A DNA stretch of 35,000 nucleotides, taken from Neocallimastix lanati (nom. inval.). Lineage: Eukaryota > Neocallimastigomycota > Neocallimastigomycetes > Neocallimastigales > Neocallimastigaceae. The notes beneath the pieces were generated by a model. That model was not told the DNA's origin. It did not search any database and was given only the letters and a program-made list of their open reading frames with translations. The translations under genes and the position numbers were made by a program. Location: assembly GCA_016946835.1 (NCBI GenBank), contig JACVTC010000096.1, positions 120,001-155,000 of the forward strand, given 5' to 3'. Of this stretch, positions 9,861 to 22,510 are shown piece after piece. Positions within the stretch are counted from its first letter, which is position 1, and every line of letters starts with the position of its first letter.

Positions 9861-10633
9861 TATTATTTTTATAGTTGATGTAAACTTTATTTTATACTAG
9901 ATTTAACCTTTTAACAATTTAAAAAAATAAAAAAAAAAAAAACAATAATAAAAACAATAGGAAAAAAAAAATAGAAAAATAGAAAAAAAGAATTAAGAAA
10001 AAAAAAAAAAAAAACTTATACAAATATTATTAATAATGAATTAAATGATGAATAATAGTAATGAATAATAATTAAAGAATGAATAATCATAATTAATTAT
10101 AGAATAGAATAATAATTAAATAATGAATAATCATAATTAAATAATGAATAATAAAGAATTAATGAATGAATAGTAATATATAATTAAATAAAGAATAGAA
10201 TAATAAATAATTAATAATAAATAATAAAAAGAGTATTAATTATTAAAAAGAGAGTATTTATTAATAAATAATAAATAATAAGTAAAAATAAGGGGGAAGA
10301 ATGAAATAATATTTCTTTAACACACCCATTTTTTTAAATGATATTTGGATAAAAAGTGAAACAAATACAAAAAGAAAAGTAAAACAAAAAAACAAAAAAA
10401 AAAATATCCATTTTTCCTTTCCTATCCTTTTTTTTTTAAAACAAAAAAAAAAAATATCCATTTTTCCTTTCCAATCCTTTTTTTATTTTATTTTATTTAT
10501 TTTATTTATATTTTTTAATTTATTTTAATTATAAATTTTATTTTATTTAAAAAATAAATTAGAAAGATTGAAATATAGAAATATAGAAATATAGAAATAT
10601 AATAAGATATAACAGTCTAATTAAAAAAATTTC

Positions 10634-10667
<34 letters not shown>

Positions 10668-10813
10668 AAGGAAAGGAAAGGATAGGAAAGGAAAGGATGC
10701 TAATTGGTGATGAAAGGATAAAAAAAAAAAAAAACAATGAGAAATAAAAATGAACTTTCTACTCTGAATATAATCTTTGAATTGAAATAGAAAAAATGAA
10801 ATAAAATATAATT

Positions 10814-10879
<66 letters not shown>

Positions 10880-10990
10880 TAATAATAATAATAATAATAA
10901 TATTAATAATAATAAGATAATAATTGAAACTAAAAATTGAGAAATTAAAAATAAAAATTAAATAAAAAACAAAAAAAAACTAACCATCAT
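9861..10990. other. Gene-free A-rich block
   Basis: A-tracts, ATAATGAATAAT-type repeats, a palindromic-motif copy at 10252-10270, a duplicated AAAAATATCCATTTTTCCTTTC segment (about 10400-10475), a GGAAA pentanucleotide run (about 10665-10695) and a long AAT microsatellite (about 10818-10910). No gene recognised. Confidence 0.75.
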
Positions 10991-11426
10991 CAATAATAAT
11001 TATTCTTATTTTTTATTTTTCAATTTTATTAATATTTTTACTTTTTAAATTTTTTTTTAAATGGAACGGAGGGTTGTTAAATCAAAATTTCAGAATTAAC
11101 CATTGGTCGTTTCATAAATGAATTTTTCTTATATTTTATTTATTTATTTATTTATTTATTATTCAATTATTCAATTATTTATTTATTATTTATTATTTAT
11201 TTATTTATTCAATTATTTATTTATTATTTATTTATTTATTATTTATTTATTTATTATTTATTATTTATTATTAATTTCTATAAAAAATATTAAAAGAATT
11301 TATTCTGAAATTGAAACAAATTTTATTATATTTATTATTTAACAAATAAAACAACAATCTGTCTAATAATTATTTAATAATGATTTCGTTTCATTAATTA
11401 TTTTATAACTATTTTTTATTATTTAA

Positions 11427-11509
<83 letters not shown>

Positions 11510-12600
11510 AACTTTTTTTAACTTTTGTATTTTGACATTTTTACCTTTTTTGGTATTCATTTGAAATAAAAAAAAATTTTTATTTATTTATTTATTTTAA
11601 TTAATTTTAATTTATTTATTTAAATTTTTACATATTAATAGAAATCTTATGATTAAAAAAAAATTTAATTTATTTTTTCTTTTTTATTATATCATTTATA
11701 ATTATAATATATTGATATATTTATTATGGATATATTATTTTATTTATATAAAATTTATTCATATATTAAGTTTATTATGAATATTTAATATTGTTTATAT
11801 TTATATATTATTTATATATTTATAAACTATTCTATCTATTTAATATTTTGTAGTTGTCTTTCAAGTCCATTGTTTAAACTCTTAATAAATAAATAATTTT
11901 ATGTTTTAATATATATTTAAATTTTATTTTATTTTATTTTTAAAATTTCAAAATTTATTTTAATTTCAAATTATTTAATAATTTTTTTAATTTAAAATAA
12001 ATTAAATTTAAATTAAAACTTAAAGAAAATTTCTATTTTTAAAAACAAAAATTTAACCAAAATAGAAATAAAAAATTTTTATTTTATTTATTATTATTAT
12101 TTTATTATTTTATTATTATTATTTTATTATTTTATTATTATTTTATGATTTTTATGATTTTATGATTTTTTTTTAATTTATTCATTTTTAATTTTTATTT
12201 CAATTTATTATTATTTTAACTTTTTTTTTTGTTTTAAATCGAAAAAGGAATGGATGACCAACTTTATTTATTATTATTATTCTTTTTTCTAATCTTATTT
12301 TAATATTTTACTTCAGATTGATTACATCTTATTTATAATTTTATTCTATTTAAAGAATACAATCCTAATTTTATTTCATTTTTAATTTTTTATATTGTAT
12401 TCCTCTTTTATATAACTTTATATTTATTTTATTATATATTTATATTTTATTATATATTTTTTATATATTTATATTTTTTTATATATTTATATTTTATTTA
12501 TATTTTATTATATATTTATATTTTATTTAACATTATATTTTATTATATATTTATATATTTTATATATTTTAAATTTGTTTCTTTTTTTTTTATTTCTTTA
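10991..12600. other. Gene-free T-rich block with one complex island and an AAAT microsatellite
   Basis: A complex island at about 11061-11120 (contains GGAACGGAGGGTTG and CCATTGGTCGTTTC) is followed by TTTA/TTATT repeats, an AAAT array, and T-rich DNA with TATATTTATATTTTA repeats (about 12415-12560). No exon structure can be supported. Confidence 0.7.
11425..11511 (+). repeat. (AAAT)n microsatellite, about 21 copies
   Basis: A continuous run of TAAATAAA tetranucleotide repeats of roughly 87 bp with no visible interruption. Confidence 0.9.
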
Positions 12601-13830
12601 AAAAAAAAAAAAGAAATTTGTACAACTTTAATGACTACTATTTATGTCAAAACAGTTGCCGTTTTTATAATATTAAATTAATTTTCTTTTTTTTTTTATA
12701 TTTTAATTTATACATATAAATCTTAATAAATATTAAAAAAAATTTAAAATTTTTTCAAAATTAAAAAAATTAACCGAAAAAAAATAAAAAAATAATCAAA
12801 AATGAATAGGAATATATATGATAATATATATATGTAATATAATATAATAGATAAATATAAATATTAAACTATAAATAAATAAAAATAAAAAGGATGGATT
12901 CCATTTTAATCGATGTGGTGAATAAAAAATGAGGATGACAATCTCTTATAAAATAAAGTTATTATAGAATAAGGTTAAATGAAATTCAAGATATTAAATG
13001 AAATTCAATAAAATAAATGAAGTTTCAATAGATAAAAATAAAACTTGGTTAAATAAACGTAATAAAAAATAAAAAAGGAAATAAAATGAAATAAAATGAA
13101 ATAAATATAAAATGCATTTACAACTAACTAACTATGAAATAGATGGATTAAAATAGGCTTTATTAAAGAAATGATAAGCATTAACAGTAATCATCATCAT
13201 CTAAAGTCTGAAGGAAGAACAAATAATAATAGAATAATATAAAATAATAGAATAATAAATAATAAAAAGAGTATTTATTAATAAATAATTGAATAATAAA
13301 TAATAAAAAGAGTATTTATTAATAAATAATAGAATAATAAATAATAAAAAAAGTATTTATTAATAAATAATTGAATAATAAAAAAAAATATTTATTAATA
13401 AATAGTGGAATAATAAATAATAAAAAAAGTATTTATTAATAAATAATTGAATAATAAAAAGAGGATTTACTATTAAATAATAATAAATATTTGAATAATT
13501 TAATAATAAATAATGAATAATAAACAACTAACAAATAATAATTGATAATAATAGTCAAATAATCAAATAATCAAATAAACAAATAATCAAATAATCAAAT
13601 AAACAAATAATAAACAAATAAACAAATAATAATAAGTAATCAATAATAATTGATAATAATAATCAAATAATCAATAATCAATAATCAATAATATTTTATT
13701 AAGTTTATTAGCAGAAGAGAGAATAGATATTTAGGTCGATTGTTAATAATATACTTTGCAACTAAAATTAATCACAACCAATAAAAATTACGTTTGTAAG
13801 CATGAGCAGAACGAATAGGCTAATTTTTAT
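12601..13830. other. Gene-free A-rich block with four complex islands
   Basis: Islands at about 12612-12662 (ends GTTGCCGTTTTT), 12890-12950 (GGATGGATTCC...GATGTGGTG), 13130-13215 and 13705-13820 (contains GTAAGCATGAGCAGAACG) are embedded in AAT-type repeats. Between 13,265 and 13,460 are two exact and several degenerate copies of the palindromic motif. Some islands resemble minus-strand exons, but no gene model holds together. Confidence 0.6.
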
Positions 13831-13904
13831 TTATATATTTGTTTATTATTTAATTATTTATTATTTACTAATAAACACCCAATTTTATTCTTTATTATTT
13901 ATTC

Positions 13905-14120
13905 AACAATTTATTTATTTATTTACTCATTTATTATTAAATATTTAACCATTTATCTATCTATTTATTCATTTATTATTAAATATTTATCTATCTTTCT
14001 ATCTATTTATTCGTTTATTATTAAATATTTAACCATTTATCAATCTATTTATTCATTTATTATTAAATATTTAACCATTTATCAATCTATTTACTCATTT
14101 ATTATTAAACATTTATTTAT
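13905..14120 (+). repeat. 41-42 bp tandem repeat
   Basis: Units of the form ATTTATTATTAAATATTTAA plus CCATTTATCAATCTATTTATTC. AACCATTT landmarks lie at about 13947, 14031 and 14072, with an intermediate degenerate unit. About five copies. Confidence 0.75.
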
Positions 14121-14159
14121 TTATTTATTATTATATATTTATTTATTTATTATTCAATA

Positions 14160-14344
14160 TTTATTGATTTATTGATTTAAATTCCTTTTTAACATCGTTA
14201 ATATTTTTTTTATTATTATTTATGAAAAAAATGGAGGATGGATTTTTTTAATTTTATTTTATTTTAATTTTTAATGATGCTTTTTTATTTATTTTTTTTT
14301 AACTTTTTTTACTTTTTAAAGAGTGATATCGGCCGTTTTTAAAT
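14160..14344. other. Complex T-rich island ending in GGCCGTTTTT
   Basis: Contains AATGGAGGATGG and, at 14322-14341, AGAGTGATATCGGCCGTTTTT-like sequence at the switch from T-rich to A-rich DNA. No gene. Confidence 0.5.
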
Positions 14345-14360
14345 TAAAATAATAATAATA

Positions 14361-14396
<36 letters not shown>

Positions 14397-14461
14397 TAAT
14401 AGTAATAATAATAATAATAATAAATAATAATAATAAATAATACTAAATAATAATAATAATA

Positions 14462-14518
<57 letters not shown>

Positions 14519-14523
14519 TACTA

Positions 14524-14571
<48 letters not shown>

Positions 14572-14691
14572 TAATAAATAATAATAATAATAAATAATAA
14601 TAATAATAAATAATACTAAATAATAATAATAATAATAAATAATAATAATAATATTAAATAATAATTAAAATAATAATTAATAATAATATTA

Positions 14692-14735
<44 letters not shown>
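14345..14735 (+). repeat. AAT microsatellite with AAATAATACT interruptions
   Basis: Nearly 400 bp of (AAT)n punctuated by AAATAAT and by three TAATACTAAATAAT units, indicating internal duplication. Confidence 0.9.
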
Positions 14736-14738
<3 letters not shown>

Positions 14739-14939
14739 TTAAAGGTCAACTTTTTTTTTTTTTTTTTTTAATTTTAAAACAAAAAAAAACGAAAAAAAAA
14801 CTTTTATAGACATAAAAAATTTAATAGTTATAAATACTAAACATTGACATAGATAAATATTTTTGTGGATAGTGGATGAATGAAAATAAAAAGAAAAAAA
14901 TTTTTATGAGAAGGAAGGATTAATAATTGAATAATAAAT

Positions 14940-15325
14940 GAATAATAAATAATAAATAATAAAAAGAGTATTTATTAATAAATAATAAATAATAAATAAT
15001 AAATAATAAAAAGAGTATTTATTAATAAATAATAAATAATAAAAAGAGTATTTAATAATAAATAATAAATAATAAATAATAAAAAGAGTATTTATTAATA
15101 AATAATAAATAATAAATAATAATAAAAAGAGTATTTATTAATAAATAATAAATAATAAATAATAAAAAGAGTATTTATTAATAAATAATAAATAATAAAA
15201 AGAGTATTTATTAATAAATAATAAATAATAAAAAGAGTATTTATTAATAAATAATAAATAATAAAAAGAGTATTTATTAATAAATAATAAATAATAAAAA
15301 GAGTATTTATTAATAAATAATAAAT
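14940..15325 (+). repeat. Array of the palindromic motif, plus orientation
   Basis: About ten units of GAGTATTTATTAATAAATA (14966, 15013, variant at 15046, 15086, 15129, then about 15169, 15202, 15234, 15268, 15301), separated by AATAATAAATAATAAAAA linkers of variable length so that the period is about 32-47 bp. Confidence 0.85.
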
Positions 15326-15850
15326 AATAAATAGTTAATAATTAAATAATAAATAGTAAATAATAAATAGTAAATAAATGAATATATAAAAAAAAAGTCT
15401 TCAAAATAAAATGATGGATAATTGAAGTAGTAATAATAATAAAAATTAAATTATTTTTAAAGTAGTATAAAACAAAGTAATAGTAATACTTTAAAAAATT
15501 CATTAAATTATAGAATATGTACATTTATTTATTTATATTTTATTTATTTATTTATATTTTATTTATTTATTTATATTTTATTTATCTATTTATATTTTAT
15601 TTATCTATTTATATTTATTTATTTATTTATATTTATTTATTTATTTATATTTATTAATATTTATTTATATTTATTAATATTTATTTATTTATTTATCTAT
15701 TTATTTATATTTTTTTTTTTACATCCATCCTCAAAAATGTCTTTTCCCCAACTATTTTTTTTTTGCTTTTAATAGCTAATCTCCTTGCATTACAATACTA
15801 CATGCATTAATATCATTGGTCAATGCTTCATTTTCATCATGGATTAACTT
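15326..15850. other. Gene-free stretch with T-rich repeats and a complex island
   Basis: ATTTATTTATATTTT repeats (about 15530-15705) lead into a complex island at 15721-15850. On the minus strand this reads as a possible exon (15847-15794, LIHDENEALTNDINACSI) after a TTTTTTAAAG acceptor, with a second possible exon starting at 15751. Neither can be joined to a gene with confidence. Confidence 0.4.
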
Positions 15851-16616
15851 TAAAAAATAGAAATAAAAATAAGTAATAAATAATAAAAATAAATAATAAA
15901 AATAAAAATAAAAATAAAAATAAATAATAAGTAATAAGTAATAAATAATAGAAATAAATAATAAATAATAAAATTTAGAGCATGATTAACCCTAAATAAT
16001 ATAATATCTAAAACATTCCTTTTGCCTGTCTACATTCAACTTATGAAACAAACTTTCATTTATAATAAAAACTAATAAAATGTTATAAAAGAATTTTTTA
16101 TTTTTAAAGTTTCAAATAAAAGACATTGGCCGTTTTTTTTTTTTTTATTTTTTATTTTATATTTTATATTTTTTAATTAAAATTTAATTTTTAACTAATA
16201 TTAATTAATTAATTAAAATCAATCAACCAATCAATAAAAATTAAATTCAATCAATAAATAAATGAATTATAAAATTAACTATTTAAAGTTCTTTCCTAAT
16301 CTTAACATAAATAAATAATAATAATAAAATTAATTAATTATTTATTTATTCATATAAAAATTAAAAATTATTTATATATTTATTTATTTACATAAAAATT
16401 AAAATTTTTTAAATTTTTTTTTTAAAGATTGTTTCATAAATTAAAAATGACTTTTTTTGTTTTTTTTATTTTTTTAATTTAATTTAATTTAATTTAATTT
16501 AATTTAATTTATTAATTTTCCTTTTTTCTTTTTTCTTTTTATTTTTATTTTTTTTCACATCGCTTTCACCTCTTTAATTTTATGATGATGATGATGATGT
16601 TAATCCTTCTTATATT

Positions 16617-16654
<38 letters not shown>

Positions 16655-18300
16655 AGAAGAGTTCATACCTTGAAAAAAAAAATGAAATGAAATACCAACC
16701 GATAAACAAAACAAAATGTAAAAAAAAAAAAGATTAATGATTATAATCATTTAAAGAGAAATAAACAAAAAAAAATAAAATTTTTTATTATCAAATATTA
16801 AACAAAACTAAAATATTTGAAAAAATAAAATTTTTTTTAAACAAAAAATAAAATAAAAAAAATTATGAAATAAAAAAAAAAAAAGATCCTTTTATAGTTA
16901 AAATGACCGTTTTTCATTTTTTCCTTTTTTTTTAATAAAATATTTTTATGAATGTTTTGCTTTTACTTAAAAAGAGAAAATAAAATTGAAAGAGAGACAA
17001 AATAAAATTAATAATAAAATTAATAATAAAATTAATAATAAAATTAATAATAATATTAATAAAAAAAATAAAATAAAATAGATTAAATATAATAAAAATA
17101 TATCGAAATGGGTGGAAATATGGAATAAAAATATTAATACTTAAAATATTAAAATAAATAAATAAATAAATAAATAATTAATTAATTAAACAAATACATC
17201 AAATAATTAAATAATTATTTAATTATTTAATTAAATGAAGGGATATTAAATGAAATGAATACTAAATGACATGACATGATTCAAATAAATAAATAAATAA
17301 ATAAATAAATATTTATATATTTTTTTCATATTTAATTATTTAATTAATTAATTATTTATTTATTTAATTATAGAGAATATAAACCATAAAAAAAACATTT
17401 CCTTTTTTTTTTTTTTTTTAAGGGGAGAAATATATGAAAGGATATTAATTTATACTCTTTTCCTTTTTTTTTTTTTTTTTCCTTATGTTAAAGTGACATT
17501 TATCATATTAATTATGATATATATATAAAAAAAAGAGTTGGATATCATGTTGATTATAATACTATTTATGAAATAAAAAAAAAAAAAGGGGGTTGGATAT
17601 ATTTTTTTTTTTTTTTTTTACTGTTATTATAATTATGATTATGATTATTTTTTCTTGCTTAATTTCTTATGTTATGTAGTAAGGTGGGTTGGTATTTTCT
17701 CTCTCGTATATTTCTTTTTTTAAAAAAAAAAAAAAAAAAAAAGCGGTCTACCAGAGAATAAACTAAAAAATAAAAAAGGTTAGAAGATATCATTATCATT
17801 CAATAAAAAATGTTTAAATAAAAATGCTATTAATGATAATAATTAAGTCATAATAAAATAATAATTAATAATTATTAAAAAATAATAATTAAAAAATGAT
17901 AATAATTTATAAAAAAACTATTAATAATAAATAATATTTAATCATCATCATAAATAATTAAATATTAATAAATTATCATTATTTAATAATAAATATTTAA
18001 TTAAAAAATAATTAAAAGAATAATTAAAAATCATGACATAATAAAATAAATAAATAAATAATAAATGAATAAAATAATAAATAAATAAATAAATCTTTTT
18101 TAAAACAAATCATTATCAAAAATCAGTATTAAAATCATTTCCTAATTATGATAAATTTTATTATCATTTAAAAGTTTGGATGAAACAAAAGATGCTTTAT
18201 TTGGTAGTCTTCTATATAATAATTAATGAAGACAATAGTAAAATGTTAATATATTGTAATATATTGTAATATATTTAATCTATAGATTAAAAATTTACAA
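15851..18300. other. Gene-free mixed A/T tracts with scattered complex islands
   Basis: Long A and T tracts, AAAT microsatellite (about 17155-17180 and 17285-17310), TTTAA repeats (about 16478-16510) and ATTAATAAA repeats (about 17005-17050). Complex islands occur at about 16010-16060, 16117-16132 (TTGGCCGTTTTT), 16890-16910 (GACCGTTTTT), 17660-17760 (GGTAGACCGC on the minus strand) and 18170-18230. No gene can be assembled. Confidence 0.6.
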
Positions 18301-18720
18301 AAACTTCATTCTTTTTTTTTTTTTTTTTAATTGTTTTATTAATTATTAAAATTTATTAATAATCATTTTATAACTAAAAAAATAAAAATAAAATAATAAA
18401 TATAATTTATATATTATTAATTATTTACTATTTACTATTTATTATTTACTATTTATTATTCAATTATTTATTATTTACTATTTACTATTTACTATTTATT
18501 ATTCAATTATTCAATTATTTATTATTAATTAATAAATACTCTTTTTATTATTATTTATTATTATTTATAAATACTCTTATATTATTACTTATTAGTTATA
18601 AATACTCTTTTATTATTACTTATTATTTATAAATACTCTTTTATTATTATTTATTTATTATTTATTTATAATTATACATTTATTATTATTTTTTAATCAA
18701 TTATTTATTTATTCATATTA
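18301..18720 (+). repeat. T-rich TTATTTACTA block
   Basis: TTATTTACTATTTAC-type repeats and degenerate minus-orientation motif copies ending AATAAATACTC or ATAAATACTC (about 18535, 18570, 18600, 18632). Confidence 0.75.
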
Positions 18721-18869
18721 ATAGATTAGATAATATATAAAGATTCGATGATTTGGTATCATAATCTGAAATATAATAAAGATAAAAACTATATAAATAT
18801 TTATAGATAATAAAGTATTAACAAAAATTAAGACTAATTTATATATATAAAAAAAATAATCTATCAAAT

Positions 18870-19195
18870 AAATAATAAATAATAAATAATAAATAAATAA
18901 TAAATAATAAATAATAAGTAATAAATAATAAGTAATAAATAATAAATAATAAATAATAAATAATAAATAATAAATAATAAATAATTGAATAATTAATAAT
19001 TAATAATTGAATAATAAATAATAAATAATAAATAATAAATAATAAATAATAAATAATAAATAATAAGTAATAAATAGTAAATAATAAATAATAAATAATA
19101 AATAATAAATAATAAATAATAAATAATAAATAATTGAATAATAAATAATTGAATAATAAATAATAAATAATAAATAATAAATAATAAATAATAAT
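18870..19195 (+). repeat. AATAAATAATAA microsatellite preceding the 48-bp array
   Basis: Near-continuous TAATAAATAA repeats with a few GTAATAA and TTGAATAA variants. It grades directly into the 48-bp array. Confidence 0.85.
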
Positions 19196-19680
19196 GAAGA
19201 GTATTTATTAATAAATAATAAATAATAAATAATAAATAATAATGAAGAGTATTTATTAATAAATAATAAATAATAAATAATAAATAATAATGAAGAGTAT
19301 TTATTAATAAATAATAAATAATAAATAATAAATAATAATGAAGAGTATTTATTAATAAATAATAAATAATAAATAATAAATAATAATGAAGAGTATTTAT
19401 TAATAAATAATAAATAATAAATAATAAATAATAATGAAGAGTATTTATTAATAAATAATAAATAATAAATAATAAATAATAATGAAGAGTATTTATTAAT
19501 AAATAATAAATAATAAATAATAAATAATAATGAAGAGTATTTATTAATAAATAATAAATAATAAATAATAAATAATAATGAAGAGTATTTATTAATAAAT
19601 AATAAATAATAAATAATAAATAATAATGAAGAGTATTTATTAATAAATAATAAATAATAAATAATAAATAATAAATAATA
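19196..19680 (+). repeat. 48-bp satellite, ten units
   Basis: GAGTATTTATTAATAAATA begins at 19199, 19247, 19295, 19343, 19391, 19439, 19487, 19535, 19583 and 19631, an exact 48-bp period. Each unit is GAAGAGT plus the palindrome plus AATAATAAATAA linkers, and the units look identical by eye. Because 48 is divisible by three, a minus-strand frame stays open for about 250 codons as a 16-residue hydrophobic repeat. This is a by-product, not a gene. Confidence 0.93.
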
Positions 19681-19905
19681 AATAATAAATAATAAATAAT
19701 TGAATAATAATAAAGAGTATTTATTAATAAATAATAAATAATAATCATATATATTAAATAATAAATAATAAATAATAATAAAGAGTATTTATTAATAAAT
19801 AATAAATAATAAATAATAATAAAAAGAGTATTTAATAATAAATAATAAATAATAAATAATAAAAAGAGTATTTATTAATAAATAATTGAATAATTGAATA
19901 ATACA
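19681..19905 (+). repeat. Irregular continuation of the palindromic-motif array
   Basis: Further motif copies at about 19715, 19783, 19828 (variant TTTAATAATAAATA) and 19867, with longer and unequal linkers. Confidence 0.8.
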
Positions 19906-20586
19906 TAATAAATAATAGTAACAATACTAATTAATATATATAATAATAAATATATTTATTTGTTTTATTTTATTATTGTTTTATTTTTTTTTATAAATAT
20001 ATTTTCTGTTTTATTATATATATATTATTATTATTATTAATATTTTTTTAATTAGATATACAATGACAGATGACGAGAAAATCTTGGAAATTCAATAATT
20101 AAAATAAAAAAAAAATTTTTTTTTTTTTTTACTAAATTAAAAAGGATTCTCTTTTCCATTGTTTCTAACTATTCTTTAATAATAAAATAATATTAATTCA
20201 ATAAAAGAAAAAGTGAGAATTTATTTTATATTGTTCATTATTTTTTATTTCTTATTATTACTATTATTACTATTACTATTATTATTTATTATTTGATTAT
20301 TATTATTATCTTTGTAAATGAAATCTTTTCATTTTATCTCTTACTATTTGTCTCTTTATCTGTTCTACCAAATCTTTGCCAAAAACAAAATTTTTATAAC
20401 TATCTTTTTACTTTATTTTATTATTCATTTATTTATACATTTATTAATAAATACTCTTTTTATTATATATTTATTTATTAGTATCATTATCATTTATTAG
20501 TATTATTTACTTTTATCATGTATTATTATTTATTAATATTATCATTAATATTATCATTTATTAGTATTACTATTTATTAGTATTAT
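19906..20586. other. Gene-free T-rich stretch
   Basis: T tracts, TTATTACTATTAC repeats and one motif copy (about 20443-20460). A short complex segment at about 20055-20095 (contains CAATGACAGATGACGAG) and another at 20320-20400 give only small open frames. Confidence 0.6.
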
Positions 20587-20762
20587 TTATTAGTATCATA
20601 ATCATTAATTAGAATCATTAATTATTTATTAGTATCATAATCATTAATTAGAATCATTAATTATTTATTAGTATCATAATCATTAATTAGCATCATTGAT
20701 TATTTATTAGTATCATAATCATTAATTAGCATCATTGATTATTTATTAGTATTATCAATCAT
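20587..20762 (+). repeat. 39-bp tandem repeat, about 4.3 copies
   Basis: AGTATCATAATCATTAATTA recurs at 20592, 20631, 20670 and 20709 with an exact 39-bp step. The first two units share AGAATCATTAATTA, the last two AGCATCATTGATTA. A partial fifth unit starts at 20748. Confidence 0.88.
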
Positions 20763-21065
20763 TAAATTTTATATATGAAGGAAAAAAAAAATTTTTTTTT
20801 CTTTTGTATAATTTAAATCATTTCTCGACTAGTAATTAAGTGATAATGATTTTTTTTTTGTTTTGTTTTTCAAATATATATATATTATTTTATTTTAATT
20901 TAGTTGGTAGAGACTTGATTCTCTTTTTCTTTTGTCATTTTATTATTTTTTTGTTAATACTCTCTATTCTTTTCTTTTTTTCTTTCTTTTTATTTTCTAT
21001 TTTTATTTTTATGTTAATTAAGCTTTTGGATATAAAAATATATAATATAATATACCTTCTTAATT
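20763..21065. other. Gene-free T-rich island
   Basis: Moderately complex T-rich DNA with an A9-T9 palindrome (about 20781-20800). Plus-strand frames are hydrophobic F/L/I-rich translations of pyrimidine-rich DNA and do not look like a protein. Confidence 0.5.
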
Positions 21066-21560
21066 AATAAATAAATAAATAATAAATATTATATAATAAT
21101 AATTGAATAATAAATAATAAATAATAATAAAGAGTATTTATTAATAAATAAATAAATAAATAATAAATAAATAAATAAATAATAAATAATAAATTATAAA
21201 TAATAAATAAATAAATAAATAATAAATAAATAAATAAATAATAAACAATAAATAATAAATAATAAATAATAAATAAATAATAAACAATAAATAATAAATA
21301 ATAAATAATAAATAAATAATATTAAATAATTTAATATTAAATAATAAATAATAATTAAATAAATAATAATTAATAATTAAATAAATAATAATTAATAATT
21401 AAATAAATAATAATTAATAATTAAATAAATAATAAATAATAAATAATAAATAATAATTAAATAAATAATAAATAATAAATAATAATCATAATAACAAATA
21501 TAAATAAATAAAAATAAATAGAAAGAATATAAAAATAAAAATAAAAATAAAAAAAAATAG
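21066..21560 (+). repeat. A-rich AAATAATAA block
   Basis: AAAT/AAT repeats with one exact palindromic-motif copy (21132-21150), an AATAAACAATAAATAA subrepeat and four AAATAAATAATAATTAATAATT-type units (about 21340-21430). Confidence 0.85.
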
Positions 21561-22120
21561 TGGAGTGGATTTCATTATTTAAATTTTAATTAATAATAAA
21601 AATTAACAATTAATCATAAAAATTAATAACAAAAAAATAAATAATAAATTAATTTAATAAGTTATATATATAATAGTTAATATAATAGTTTAATATTTTT
21701 ATTAATATAATAGATATATAATTATATAATAGTTCAATTTTTTTATTGATATAATAGTTATATAATAGTTGTATAATAGTTTAATATTTTTATTGATATA
21801 ATAGTTCATAGATGTTTATAGATGTTTAGGGTTAGTTTTTTATTATTAGTTTTATTATATAAATTATTCATTAATATTTATTTATTATGTATTTGAGGAT
21901 TATTTAATTTAATTATTTTATTTATTATTCATTTGTTTATTAATATAAATATTAATTAAATTTATATAATTAATATATTCATTTTACATTTGAACTATTT
22001 ATTATTTATATTAAAAATTTCTTTATTTAGAAGTTTAGATAAAAAAAATATAAATAAAAATTTTGGGTTGATGTTGGTTGACTGATGTTTAATTAATGAT
22101 TGATTTATTAATTAATAAAT
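21561..22120. other. AT-rich stretch with ATAATAGTT repeats
   Basis: Several TATAATAGTTTAATATTTTT units (about 21665-21810), then mixed AT-rich DNA. A small complex island at 22060-22095 contains GGGTTGATGTTGGTTGAC. No gene. Confidence 0.6.
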
Positions 22121-22510
22121 ACTCTTTTATTTATTTATTTATTTATTTATTAATGACTCTTGACTATCTATTACTATTAATGACTCTTGACTATTTATTA
22201 TTTAATTATTTAATTATTTATTATTTATTCAATTATTTATTAAATTATTAATTTATTTATTTATTATTCAATTATTCAATTATTTATTCAATTATTTATT
22301 ATTAATTTATTTAATTATTTAATTATTTATTATTTATTCAATTATTCATTATTTAATTATTAATTTATTTATTTATTATTCAATTATTCAATTATTTATT
22401 CAATTATTTATTATTAATTTATTTAATTATTTAATTATTTATTATTTATTCAATTATTCAATTATTTATTCAATTATTCATTATTTAATTATTTAATTAT
22501 TTAATTATTA
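22121..22510 (+). repeat. T-rich TTATTCAATTATT higher-order repeat
   Basis: Repeated blocks of TTATTTATTATTCAATTATT and TAATTTATTTAATTATTTAA; the block recurs about every 112 bp (near 22250, 22365). Confidence 0.75.

Noticed and set aside
13762-13819. Two minus-strand exons (PIRSAHAYK and LAKYIINNRPKYLFSLL) joined by an intron
   Set aside because: The implied intron would be only 30 bases, well below the 88-337 bp of the peptidase introns, and no donor follows the second piece.
18170-18220. Exon-like SLDETKDALFGSLLYNN on the plus strand
   Set aside because: The opposite strand of the same island gives an equally plausible peptide, so strand and coding status cannot be decided.
18993-19748. 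Minus-strand 251-codon frame of a 16-residue hydrophobic repeat
   Set aside because: It is the direct translation of the 48-bp satellite, whose period is divisible by three; only I, L, Y, F, N, T and H residues appear and no start context or domain is present.
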